DNA of 20,641 nucleotides from Branchiostoma floridae (GCF_000003815.2 NC_049982.1:15555093-15575733), one strand, 5' to 3'; counted from the first letter of the stretch, positions 1-11,390 are shown. Notes: generated by a model from the sequence alone, not told the origin. Numbers and translations are program-made.

Positions 1-334
1 GGATGGCAGAAGCTTGTAACTAGGCCAGGCAGAATTCAAAGTCTTGTAGGAATGGTGCACTTGGCTATCGGTGACTGGAGACAGGAAATATTTTCCACAG
101 ACATTAATGCTATCACTGGGGGTTTGACTACTTCCAGGCTCTGGAATATGAATGTGATATTCGAAATAATTAGCATTTATTATTGGAAGGTCTGCTATCT
201 CATCACATTTATGGAATGGAAAACCTTAACTCAAATGTACATGTACCTGTAAGTTCAATATGCTGTGAGAAGGCTTTTCAAACCTACAGCAACAGACAAT
301 AATGAACTACCCACATCTGTCTTAGCTTTCTGAG

Positions 335-340
335 TTTATT
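335..340 (-). promoter_or_regulatory. Candidate poly(A) signal for DPCD
   Basis: AATAAA on the minus strand, about 890 nt past the DPCD stop codon. A second AATAAA lies nearer, at 677-682, inside the inverted-repeat element at 634-821. Which one is used cannot be told from sequence. No other gene is visible in 1-1229, which otherwise holds only that element and a CATGTA hexanucleotide run. Confidence 0.35.
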
Positions 341-627
341 GTGGCTTCAAATATCTCATCCAACAGTGCAAAGTCAGCACATAATTTGAACATACAGGAG
401 TGAAAAAATATACAATGTAATACCTATGCAATAACAATTTACAACACTTCAAGTCAAAGCAAGAGTTACCCTTGCATCAGGGCAACCACCCAAACCTGTA
501 AAAATCATGATTACATGCTGTACAGCAGGACTCCATGCATACATATGGAGCATTATGTAGTAACATTACATAGTAATCACTAATCTAAAGATTCAGTCCC
601 TTAAATGTAACTAAATCCCCCCCACTG

Positions 628-832
628 CCACAAGAGGGTCTGCATGCTCTTTTACGTAAGGTGTAGGCAGCCTATTTTTATTTCCCATAATTCGTAGGGA
701 AAACCATCTTATCTACATAATTCATAGCTTGGCGACCAAATTTAGCATACTTGATTTAGCGTAGGTTTTTTTTTTCTGAATTCAGCATAAATCGTTGTCA
801 GGACCCCCCATGCAGACCCTCCCACAAGAGGG
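628..832. mobile_element. Small inverted-repeat element (MITE-like) in DPCD 3' flank
   Basis: A 13-bp perfect inverted repeat, GAGGGTCTGCATG at 634-646 and CATGCAGACCCTC at 809-821, bounds about 190 bp with no coding capacity. The 11-mer CCACAAGAGGG occurs directly at 628-638 and again at 822-832, immediately after the right arm, so it may be a target-site duplication that overlaps the left arm by five bases. The interior includes an A/T run and an AATAAA on the minus strand. The superfamily is not recognised. Confidence 0.5.
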
Positions 833-1044
833 ACTTTTCCCATACCTAACAACATACAATGTATTACCCTGCCCCTACAAGTCAGTTCCCAACTAACTCC
901 TTCCAAAACTCCCATTCCCAACATCCAGCTTATCCTCCGATGTGTGTGCCAGCCAACTGGTATGATTTTTTCAGCAGGGGGAGTGAGAGCTGTGGGATGG
1001 CTGGACATTGTAAAAGTCACAGCTGTCCCCAAGGTAGGAACGAC

Positions 1045-1068
1045 CATGTACATGTACATGTACATGTA
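1045..1068. repeat. (CATGTA)4 hexanucleotide microsatellite
   Basis: Four perfect CATGTA units. The run is self-complementary in register, so it can form a short hairpin. It lies downstream of DPCD. Confidence 0.85.
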
Positions 1069-1229
1069 TCTCAACTTAAAAAAGACACCATCATGGCTAG
1101 GAATGTAAATTACTTCTCTTTCACAATTTCATGAGATGAAATCTTTCATGAGTCTTGTAGCACTTTGAAAGTAAAAAGAATTTCTATTGGCAATGTCCAG
1201 ATCATCAGTGTTTTGATCCAAAACAATTC

Positions 1230-3462
<2,233 letters not shown>

Positions 3463-3987
3463 GTTGAACTCCCAGTGCACCCTGGGGCTTGAGAAGCTTC
3501 CAGCGGTAGTTACCATGGCAACCGACAGGTGAGCCCAGAGTCAAATCCACCTGTCAGAACTTACGTAACGTGTTATTATTGAACATGTGCAGAATTCAAT
3601 TTCACCTTGCCCGTTCCTTTTGTTGTTTCTTTCTGTTTTATTTTAATCTTTTGACGTTAATTTGACTAACGTTAAATGAAATATTTTAGAGTTTGCCTCG
3701 ATGTTTTGCTGTCACCTGACCGGATGTCAAGAGAATCTAGGTGGCCAGCAATAATGTTTGTTAGATATGCATTAACTGCATTCTCCCTCTGACTGCATTC
3801 TCTCCCGCAACTCAAGTATCTGTATCTGCTTGGAGTTCTTGTCACCGCTGTATCCCAAGCACGAGCGACCTCTAGAGATATTGTTGAAAACTGCAAGTGA
3901 ACTTTGCCCTACCAGCTGGTCCGGACCCAGGCCAGGCGTCTTGTGATCGTGATTGTGCTGCTGGTAGGTACATGAGTAACAACAGGT
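3463..3987. promoter_or_regulatory. Bidirectional upstream region between DPCD and SLC49A3
   Basis: The two start codons point away from each other with 525 bp between them. The stretch holds the X-box at 3509-3522 and a TTACGTAA palindrome at 3561-3568, which resembles a PAR-bZIP/NFIL3 site. I see no TATA box placed convincingly for either gene. Both 5' UTRs must start inside it. Open frames in this stretch have no recognisable product and are taken as chance. Confidence 0.6.
3509..3522. promoter_or_regulatory. RFX X-box in the DPCD / SLC49A3 shared promoter
   Basis: GTTACCATGGCAAC fits the X-box consensus GTNRCC-N(0-3)-RGYAAC bound by RFX-family winged-helix factors, which switch on ciliary genes across animals. 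The two 6-bp half-sites are complementary apart from one base pair and are separated by AT. It sits 46 bp upstream of the DPCD start codon and 465 bp upstream of the SLC49A3 start, so DPCD is the likely target. The site is seen directly; binding is inferred. Confidence 0.75.
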
Positions 3988-6900
3988 ATGGAGGTCGTCA
4001 CCGGGAACGACCGGGAGTCGCTGCTGAAGAACAGCGTCAACGTAGAAAGATCAACTGGCGACTACAGAGTCTACAGAAGGCGCTGGTACATTTTAGCAGT
4101 GCTGTGTGTGCTGAACCTCGGCAATGCAACAGTGAGTAACCAGCACTATTACCTTAAATTTGACCGAGAGTAACCCTTATTTGAGATCAATCCCAAAAGC
4201 GGGTGTTATTTTCATAAGGACAACATTTTTATCAATACAAAAGAAAACAAGTTTTGCAAAATTTCGTCACAGATTAACAAAAAGTGGACCATTTATATAT
4301 CACATCTGCACATCTGCACCCCCCCCCCCTCAACCCCACCCCACCCCATACAGAACCATCTATTTATAAATGTGTGCATGATGGGAAAGGTATGATTGCT
4401 GCATTTCTTATAATTAATTTTGAAAATTAAGTCAAGTTGAAAATCATCATCATCGGTCAACATGCTTAGACACGACGGGGTTATACCACCCCTTATGTCA
4501 TACCTGTGACGCGAAAACGTTTGATACGGGCGGACCGGGCCGTACGCTTCCGTATCGCACAGGTTCGAAAGGCGTATCACACAGGCTCCATTCGAGTGAA
4601 TCGAACTGTTTAGAGCGGGCCGAATACGGCTCGATTGGCAATTCGAATACCTGATTCGGACATTGGAACATTGCTGTTGGTTCGAGGGCACCAAATTTGT
4701 TCAACTTCTGGCGCATTTCGCATCAAAACATGGGTTTTCTCAGGTGGGTATGACATAAATAAAATACAACACGGTATATTCCGCATCACCCTCTTTCTCA
4801 GCCCTCCCGCGGGTCGGATCACCCTCCGGCCTTCGGCCGTCGGGCGATCTGACCCGCGGTCGGGCTGATACCTTGGGTGATACGGAATACACCGTGTTGT
4901 ATTCTATATTTACGGTATGACATATGTATATCCTTTCACTGGCTAATTACAACACGAGGATGCGCCATGTCTCCCGTCCGGGTGGATGGTATAAATCACC
5001 TTATGCCTAATACGAGACAGAGGTTCGGTAGGCCTCCATCTAGGTAATGTGAAGTAAATCCCCAACTCCAGACAGAAGAATTTGCACCATCACACACTGG
5101 GGTATGCCCCTACTCTTTTTTGAAAGGTGTGATGGGTTCATTAACGTATGCGGGGTGTGGCTCTCCCCAGACCTCCATTCAAAGTCCTATCTGAGGGACG
5201 TCCCTAGCTGAAGCTAGGTACTCATTTTCACCAGAGTGAAGTGAGGAATGTAGTGTAAAGTGCCTTTCCCAATGGCACAAGATCGGCAGCATTTGAACTC
5301 CGGACCTCTTGGGCCTGAGCCCAACGTGCTGCCGATTACGCCACGCAATCTCACTAGTTGAAAATTCAATACCTTGATTTAGTTAGGTATATCTAGCCTC
5401 CATAGCAGGCTCTCTGGGGGCTTTTTTGAGCTCATAATACACTTTTGCTGGCCATTTCTATTTGTACTGGTCGCTGATTGCTGGCCTTTACTGACTGCTG
5501 CCCCCCAAGAGCCTGCATGTAAACGGCGCATCAAAGTGATATTAGAAAAAGATTAGGACGATTAACTAGGAGGTGCGAATTTCCTGACTCCCGTGGACGG
5601 CTAATAAACTACACGCATCTCCCGTTGTAAAATGGTAGCGGCGAAAATGCAATTGCCCCTCACGGGACGTGATTATTCCTAAAGGCGGGTGATCCGGCGC
5701 CAGGAAGGCTAANNNNNNNNNNNNNNNNNNNNNNNNNNNNNNNNNNNNNNNNNNNNNNNNNNNNNNNNNNNNNNNNNNNNNNNNNNNNNNNNNNNNNNNN
5801 NNNNNNNNNNNNCAGCTGAAATAGTCAGCAAAGTCCACAAAATGAATTTAAAAAAAATACCCCCTTCGTCGAAGAATGGAATCTCACAGCACACCCTGTT
5901 TAAAATTGCACAATAGACAAGTCCAGAAATACTCACAGTACATGGCCTTTTGTATAAGAAGCAACCCAGTCCAAAACTGAATTTTTAAAAAGTCCCCCGT
6001 GCATGAATGGGCTCTTCCAGATAACACAAGGCTTGCTGGTTGGCTGCCGAATCCTCCTCATGTACAGTCTTCAGGTGGGGGTAAACTTCCACTTAACAAA
6101 TGGAATTCGGAATCATCACCCATGTGCAAAACTGATTTTTTTAAAATCCCCCCTATGTGCAAAAATGGACTGTCCCAGTAGTAGTCTTATGTCAAGTGGA
6201 TCAGTGCGAAAACACTTCCGCTAAAAAAAACATTGGCATTATCACCAAAGTCTAAAAGTAAAATTTAAAATACACCCCCTGTCCAACAATGGACTCTTCC
6301 AGCAAAATAAGCTCGCTCATTGGCTGGCCATTAATTGGATTTACCTTGTCCACCAACCACCTGGATGTCTATGGACTAGGTAGGTAGGTAGATAATTGGA
6401 TCTACCTGGCACACCTGTGGCCCTGACACACCAGAATGACCTAGAGGTCGTTGACCTCGGCACTCCAGCCTTACCTATCCTAAACTCTCCCACAAAAACC
6501 TCCTTAAGGAGTCATTTTGAAGTGATTTATACCACATATTATACATGGATCCTTTGAATAAGTATCTAGAGCACCTCTGTGCCAAATTTCAGGTCAATTG
6601 GATGTAATACCATGGTACAGGGGGCCAAAATATACAGTTTTGGTCCAAAAGTTGCAATAAAACCTCAATAAAATCATTTAAGGAGCAGATATGAAAAAAA
6701 TGAAAAAAACACATTTGGGTATTGGCCCACTCTACCCTTGTGCCAAATTTCAAGTCATTTGGTCCAGAAACAGCGGAGATGAATCGCTTTGAAAATTTGA
6801 CAGGAGAAAGAAAGAAAGAAAGAAACATTACGAATACAATATATTTCACCATACCTATGGTATGGCTGAAATATAACTATTTTGCATGACTGACAAATGT

Positions 6901-9900
6901 GACCTTGCCTTTAAAGTTTAAGTTATAGCAAAGCCACCTAATTACTGAGCTTTTTCTTCTCTTTCCTTGACTCACTTCAGATTATCTTAGCATCATCTCT
7001 TAACCTGATTGGTCCTGTACTGAGGGTGGTGAGTGCCATCCCAATGGACATGTCCGACTCAGTACGCTTCCCCTTGGTGCTGATTGGTCAGACTATCGCT
7101 GCCGTCGCTCAGCCGTTCATCATAGAATCCCCTGCCAAGGTGGCTGCTGTGTGGTTTGCACAAAACGAGCGGGCAACTGCTAACATGATCGGCTCCATGT
7201 GTGAGTATCAACTGTGTGTGTTGGGACATTTTGATCTTTTTTAAATTGAGTTAACAGTATATTTATAACTGATAGCAAGCCTACTTTGAGCATTCTTCGC
7301 ACCCAGTGAAATTAAAGGTTCATCATAGAATCTCCTGCCAAGATGGCTGCTGTGTGGTTTGCACAAAATGCTAATATGATTGGCCCAAGTGTAAGTATCA
7401 ACTTAAGCAAACTGTGTGTTTGAACAGGTTATATTTGTGTATGTTTTTATTCATAGTCAATAGTTTTTTGTTTGTTTGTTTGTTCTCTTTGTAATTGCTG
7501 CCAAACATGCTTCATGTGTGTTTTGCATTCAGTACAGTTGAAAATGAGATTAAAAGAATTAATATTCAAAAAGCTTGGATCAAGTTTGACACACTCCAAA
7601 AAGCAGTTATCCATTTGAAAATAAATCTTCCATCAGATATGTTCAGTAGTGTTAATGTCTTATTTCACATTGTTGTTTTTTACCCAGCGAATCCTCTTGG
7701 TCTGCTGCTGGCTAATGTCCTCTCCCCAGCACTGATAACCACGGATAAGCACACTGCCAATGATTTTATAGTATTGGTAAGGGGACATACTTCTGTACTC
7801 AGTTTCTTGTTGAGTGAACATTACTTTAATTAGAAATTTAAAAAGAATCCGTCATAGAAAAATGATACAAAATTGACAATATTGTCCTCAACTTTGCAAG
7901 AGAGTTTGTGGTGATTAGTGATGATGGTAATGATAGATTCTTTTGTGTGTCTTAAAACAACAAATTTCTATATTTTGCCATATTTTCCAGAATCTGCCAT
8001 TTGCAATGACTTTGTGCTGTAAAGGAAAGATGTTTTATGAAAATCTTACTACCAATGTGCTGACATTTGCAGTTGTCTGTGTACTGTGCGCTCCCACTGG
8101 TGGGTCTGCTGATGTCCTTATTTGGAGTGTGCAGTAGTGAGCCCCCCACCCCACCCACTGCTAGTGCAGCAGCAGAGTCTGAGTCTTTCTTCCAGGGACT
8201 AAAAAAGGTGCTGAGACTTGTCATTGTTTACCTTGTGAATGTGAAATCGTAGTCTTTATTTGATGTCTGCTAACACAACATTGATCACATTGTGATTGTG
8301 GTGTACCGGCTTCTTTACACGCTAACGTTATGTTTTTATTTTGTTTGAATCCTTGTTCCCTCCAGCTTGCCAGGAATGGTCAGTACTGGGTGTTATGTGT
8401 GGTGTTTGGATCTGGGCTGGGCCTGTTCAGCACCCTGACCACCATACTGGAGCAGGTTCTCTGTCCCAGGGGATATGATGATGTAAGTTTGCGATGTCAG
8501 TCTCTGGGTACACAATGATGAAAGTGTGAAGAGCATGTTCCACATTATACCATATTCATATTCTTGAGAAGTATGAAGAAAATCTTTTCTGTCCCAGGCA
8601 GGAATAATGTGGAGTCCAGTTTTCTCCAGTTTGTCAACTTCATCAATACTGACTTGTAAACGTTTAGCATAAATATGATTTTTTTTTTTTTACTTTGGAG
8701 CCTTTATCCTGAGCAACACATGCTCAGATTTTGTGTCAAACATCTTGATTCAGATCCAGAAGTTTTTAGATTGCAAGGTTACTATCTCTCTTTCGAACTG
8801 TAGAATACAAGCATCCACACCCCACGGTAATGATGGCCATTAGACATAGATGTAAAGGAGGACAGGATGTACCTTGGGTAGGGTGTGCTGTTTTGGAATG
8901 TTGTGCTGTTGTGTACACAAATTATGAAGGTGTACATTGCACCATTACAAAGTCCTGTCCTTGTTTTACAGAGTATATCTGGCCTGTGTGCAGCACTGAT
9001 GATCATCTGTGGGGTGGTTGGTGCTGGGGTGGCTGGAGTATTTGTAGACAAGACTAAAATGTTTCAAGAAGTAGTTAAGGTCTCCTACGCCATGGCAGGG
9101 ATTGGGTTTGTTGTGTTGGCTGTGGTGAGTATGGCTTCATCCCACAACTCTTTATTAGATTATTTTTGACAGACTGTGGGGCCCAAACTTACGTCACTTC
9201 TTCCTGATGAACACAAGAGCTATCCTATACCTAAAAATAGTGTCCATAACTTGTTAAGAACATGAGATATAGAAACAGGAAGTTCCACCAAGGAAAGCTG
9301 CTAGGGGGCCCAAAATCTAATCATTTCCAGTGTTTGTCACAACACACCGAGTATGAAACTAATCCATCCAGCCATTCTTTGGTTATCTTGTTGACAGACA
9401 GACATACATACACACACTCACAAGCGCTAGTGAAAATATGCTCTCCATGAATATTTCATGGAGGTAATTAATCCTTTCGGTGGTGACAAATATTTTAAAA
9501 TTACACTGCAGTTGAAAACAAGGAAACAAATATATTTTGCTTAATATTTGAGGTGTATAATCAACAATGATTTCAGATTGTGTATGTACTGTCTGCCTTA
9601 TGTTCAGTTTCAATGGCTCTATATCTCCCCCACCAGCTGACCAGGTACAGGAACCTAGATGCAGTAATGGTGGTGGCAGCAGGGGTTTTTGGCTTCTTTG
9701 GTTTTGCCCTGTATCCCATCAGCCTGGAGCTGGCTGTGGAGGTCTCCTACCCTGTTGCTGAGGCAACCAGTGCAGGGCTCTTGGTTGTGTCTGGGTATGG
9801 AGACTTTTAGGTTACCCTTGCATTATTTTGAACTGTTGATAAGCCTAAAATGACTTGCAAGGTATGCTGTTGTTACATGTAATATTTCATTCCAGTTGAA

Positions 9901-10578
9901 CACTTTTGCACTCTATAGTATCTACTAGTATTAATCTGTTACTACTTTTGTCTTCTGTCAACCTTCCTACACAAATACTCCCCACTCTCAATCCCATTGT
10001 AATATTTGTTTCCTCCCTCTGCCCATAAAGAAGGGGGATCGTATACACTTGGTATGCTCCAAACAGAAATGGAACAGTTTCATATTTCTGTCAGCATGAC
10101 TGACAGGACCTATTTTGTCCTTCCAGGCAAATTCAGGGTATCATACTGGTGTTCCTGGCCCAGGCATTGGCGCAGCCTCTCTCTGCTGCTGATGCCCCTT
10201 ATGCCAACTGTGGGACCAATGGTGACATCATACCACAGGACAACACAGGTTTGTTGGAGTATGACAATTAACGTCCTTCTCATTGAACTTCGGACCCCCT
10301 GGGTGAAAAGCAGCTAGGGGTGCTAACCACCTTATGTATGCTATGATGATTATATCATAGATTGCTAGTCACTGGTGAGAGGGTTGTGAAAATTCCATTA
10401 ATGTTTCTCCTTTTCTCCCCTTATATTATTAGTGACCATGCTGGTGTTTGCAGGGATCAGCTGCATAGCTGGGGTGGTGCAAATCATTTTCCTCCACCCC
10501 GAGTACAAGAGACTCAAGGCAGAGAGGGAAGAGGCGGAAGCCAACAAAGCTCCCACATACAATGGAGTCACTATTTAA
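3988..10578 (+). CDS. SLC49A3: SLC49A3 (MFSD7) major facilitator transporter; one exon not found
   Basis: Readable exons: 3988-4131, 6981-7200, 7688-7776, 8073-8207, 8366-8482, 8972-9124, 9577-9794, 10127-10248, 10433-10578. These give 1,344 nt (447 aa) in one frame with GT/AG junctions. The family is the FLVCR-related SLC49 group of 12-TM membrane transporters; the substrate of SLC49A3 is not established. Diagnostic stretches are RRRWYILAVLCVLNLGNAT (TM1), SPAKVAAVWFAQNERATANM plus NPLGLLLANVLSP (TM4-5), SEPPTPPT in the central loop, ILEQVLCPRGY, FVDKTKMF and FFGFALYPISLELAVEVSYP (TM10). The C-terminal tail is short and charged (HPEYKRLKAEREEAEANKAP). The start at 3988 follows an in-frame TGA at 3973-3975. 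Compared with human SLC49A3, about 50 residues (end of TM1 to TM2-3) are absent between the first two exons. That interval contains the N gap, so I infer an assembly hole and not a broken gene. Exon 1 ends and the next begins in phase 0. Confidence 0.93.
4493..4758. mobile_element. TIR-bounded element, TTATGTCATACC ends
   Basis: A 12-bp perfect inverted repeat, TTATGTCATACC at 4493-4504 and GGTATGACATAA at 4747-4758. Weaker similarity continues inward (GAAAAC and GTTTGAT motifs in both arms). The 266-bp interior is rich in short self-complementary words such as GATACGG/CCGTATC and has no coding frame I trust. The right end abuts the foldback at 4758-4913, so the two may be one composite or nested insertion. 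Confidence 0.5.
4747..4924. mobile_element. Foldback (hairpin) element with 11-bp direct repeats
   Basis: Two arms of about 70 bp, roughly 4758-4830 and 4838-4913, are near-perfect reverse complements. For example AATACAACACGG in the left arm matches CCGTGTTGTATT in the right, and CCCGCGGGTC matches GACCCGCGG. The centre is the GC-rich palindrome GGCCTTCGGCC. The 11-mer GGTATGACATA flanks it directly at 4747-4757 and 4914-4924, as a target-site duplication would. There is no coding capacity. Confidence 0.7.
5040..5353 (-). mobile_element. tRNA-derived SINE
   Basis: Read on the minus strand, a tRNA-like head starts near 5353 with an A-box-like TGGCGTAATCGG (5343-5332) and a B-box-like GGTCCGGAGTTCAAAT (5306-5291). 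It is followed by a body containing GGGAAAGGCACTTTACAC, CCTCACTTCACTCTGGTG and AATGAGTACCTAGCTTC. This body type is one I associate with conserved-core SINEs of invertebrate deuterostomes. The head has too many mismatched stems to be a working tRNA gene. The 3' boundary near 5040 is approximate. Confidence 0.7.
5405..5516. mobile_element. Short terminal-inverted-repeat element, 112 bp
   Basis: Terminal repeats GCAGGCTCTCTGGGGGC (5405-5421) and GCCCCCCAAGAGCCTGC (5500-5516) match at 15 of 17 positions in inverse orientation. The interior is non-coding. No clear target-site duplication is seen. Confidence 0.5.
5713..5812. other. Assembly gap of 100 N
   Basis: Exactly 100 unknown bases, the usual placeholder for a gap of unknown length. 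It lies inside SLC49A3 intron 1 and is the most likely place for the exon missing from that gene. Confidence 0.98.
5829..6330. repeat. Degenerate tandem repeat, about 130-150 bp period
   Basis: Four diverged copies begin near 5829, 5968, 6120 and 6246. Each has an A/T-rich start (TTTAAAA-like), a run of five or more C, then a GAATGG/ATGGACT motif followed by TCCCAG or TCCAG. Copies 2 and 4 also share a GCTNGNTGGTTGGCTG-like tail, and the spacers before copies 3 and 4 share CTTCC..CT..A..ATCATCACC. The left end may continue into the N gap. Confidence 0.55.
6581..6874. repeat. Interspersed repeat ending in (GAAA)n plus a hairpin
   Basis: Contains GCCAAATTTCAGGTCAATTG at 6581-6600 and a second copy GCCAAATTTCAAGTCATTTG at 6742-6761. 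Then come a (GAAA)n run at about 6806-6825 and a strong inverted repeat at 6841-6874 (ATATTTCACCATACC / GGTATGGCTGAAATAT, one bulge). The layout looks like the 3' part of a transposable element, but no family can be named. Confidence 0.5.
7318..7396 (+). pseudogene. Decayed partial duplicate of SLC49A3 exon 3
   Basis: The sequence repeats the 3' half of exon 3 (7115-7206), about 200 bp downstream of the original. It reads FIIESPAKMAAVWFAQNANMIGPS in frame and runs into GTAAGT at 7391, a good donor. It differs from the original by several substitutions and a 12-nt in-frame deletion that removes most of the conserved ERAT motif. No convincing acceptor with a pyrimidine tract lies immediately upstream. 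It is probably a relic of a local tandem duplication, although an alternative exon cannot be fully excluded. Confidence 0.75.
7465..7483. repeat. (TTTG)n microsatellite
   Basis: About five TTTG units in the SLC49A3 intron between exon 3 and the next exon. Confidence 0.8.
9223..9463. repeat. Interspersed repeat in SLC49A3 intron, related to 11830-12200
   Basis: Shares ordered blocks with the stretch at 11830-12200: CTTGTTAAG, GAAGTTCC, GCTAGGGGGCCCAAAATCTA, CCATC..GCATTCT-like, GTTATC..GTTGAC and a TACACACA run with CGCTA.{1,3}GAAAA. It ends in a perfect 9-bp-arm hairpin CTCCATGAA-TAT-TTCATGGAG at 9443-9463. Probably two copies of one non-autonomous element. Confidence 0.55.
10281..10335 (-). 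repeat. tRNA-like fragment, possible SINE head remnant
   Basis: On the minus strand TGGTTAGCACCCC (A-box-like) is followed by GGGTCCGAAGTTCAATG, close to the B-box version in the SINE at 5040-5353. It lies in the last SLC49A3 intron. No conserved SINE body follows, so it is short and uncertain. Confidence 0.35.
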
Positions 10579-11390
10579 GATTAGTCAGACCTCCTTCATG
10601 TGGCATATTAACACTGGTATAAAGATGCTGAAGGTTGGCTGCTAAAGGTAATCCAGATGTGGTTATTGCCCTGAACTATATTAACTGACTGACTCATATC
10701 CACATCTATAACTACCATGGGTAGTAATTTAGATGTTGGACAAGTAGAATGGGAGACCACTGGCTGGTTCAGTCAGAGGGATGCTGTGATTTATTCATAT
10801 GTATAATGATGTAAATATACCTCAAGGACACTAAAATTTCAACTCAGGATTATTACAACAAATGTATCAAAGGTATGCATTTTTGTATCACCAAAAATGT
10901 GAAGGAGAAATAGATAGTAAACAGGAGAGTATGGTAGATAATGGGCCAAGAGGCAGAAAGTGATGTTTGCACTGCCTTGAACATTGATAGTAATTTATGA
11001 TGTACATGTAAATTATGTACAGTATTGCTTACATGTAATGTATATGTACACATTTTGTAATTTTCTAGTTATAAATCGATACTGATGACAGTTTTATATT
11101 TGATCATTATTTTTTAATGTAACCACTTGAAGATGAAAAAAATTGAGACTACTTTTCTCCACATGTTTGCAGCAACAACCTTGCACCTAGTTGACAGGGG
11201 CATACCTACATATTAAATATTGTGATTAAGTTTACTTTCTGTTCCAGTAGCAGCAACATGTGTAAAGAAAATCTATCTACTATCTAGTACAAGTAGATTT
11301 CACTCCTGTCACGTATTGACTGAATACTTTAAAAGTAACATTTTAATATGCTTAGATTTCTTCAAAATAAAATGCAAGTTGCCGGACATC
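10579..11390 (+). other. Probable SLC49A3 3' UTR, with AATAAA at 11366-11371
   Basis: The A/T-rich sequence after the SLC49A3 stop codon contains no coding frame of interest. The first convincing plus-strand AATAAA is at 11366-11371, so the UTR would be about 800 nt long. The end is inferred only. Confidence 0.4.

Larger units (their letters stand above)
4132..6980 (+). other. SLC49A3 intron 1 region with the missing exon and many repeats
   Basis: This 2.8-kb interval should contain the exon for the TM1-TM2 segment, but no phase-0/phase-0 stretch of about 150 nt resembling it is readable. It holds a C homopolymer near 4319-4329, a TIR pair at 4493/4758, a foldback at 4747-4924, a SINE at 5040-5353, a short TIR element at 5405-5516, the gap at 5713-5812, a degenerate tandem repeat at 5829-6330 and an interspersed repeat at 6581-6874. 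Confidence 0.7.

Noticed and set aside
3897-4139. 80-codon plus-strand frame containing MSNNRYGGRHRERPGVAA, overlapping SLC49A3 exon 1.
   Set aside because: The overlapping frame from 3988 encodes the conserved TM1 of SLC49A3 with a correct donor; this one is out of frame and has no family match.
4293-4694. 133-codon minus-strand frame, the longest in the window.
   Set aside because: It runs through the C homopolymer and the TIR element at 4493-4758; the translation is low in structure and matches no family.
5290-5353. Functional tRNA gene on the minus strand.
   Set aside because: Box motifs are present, but the acceptor, anticodon and T stems do not pair properly and a SINE body follows directly.
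6590-6850. Minus-strand frame of 87 codons (MVKYIVFVMFLSFF) as a small membrane protein.
   Set aside because: It is translated from the (GAAA)n run and A/T-rich repeat, which creates false hydrophobic Phe/Leu/Ser stretches.
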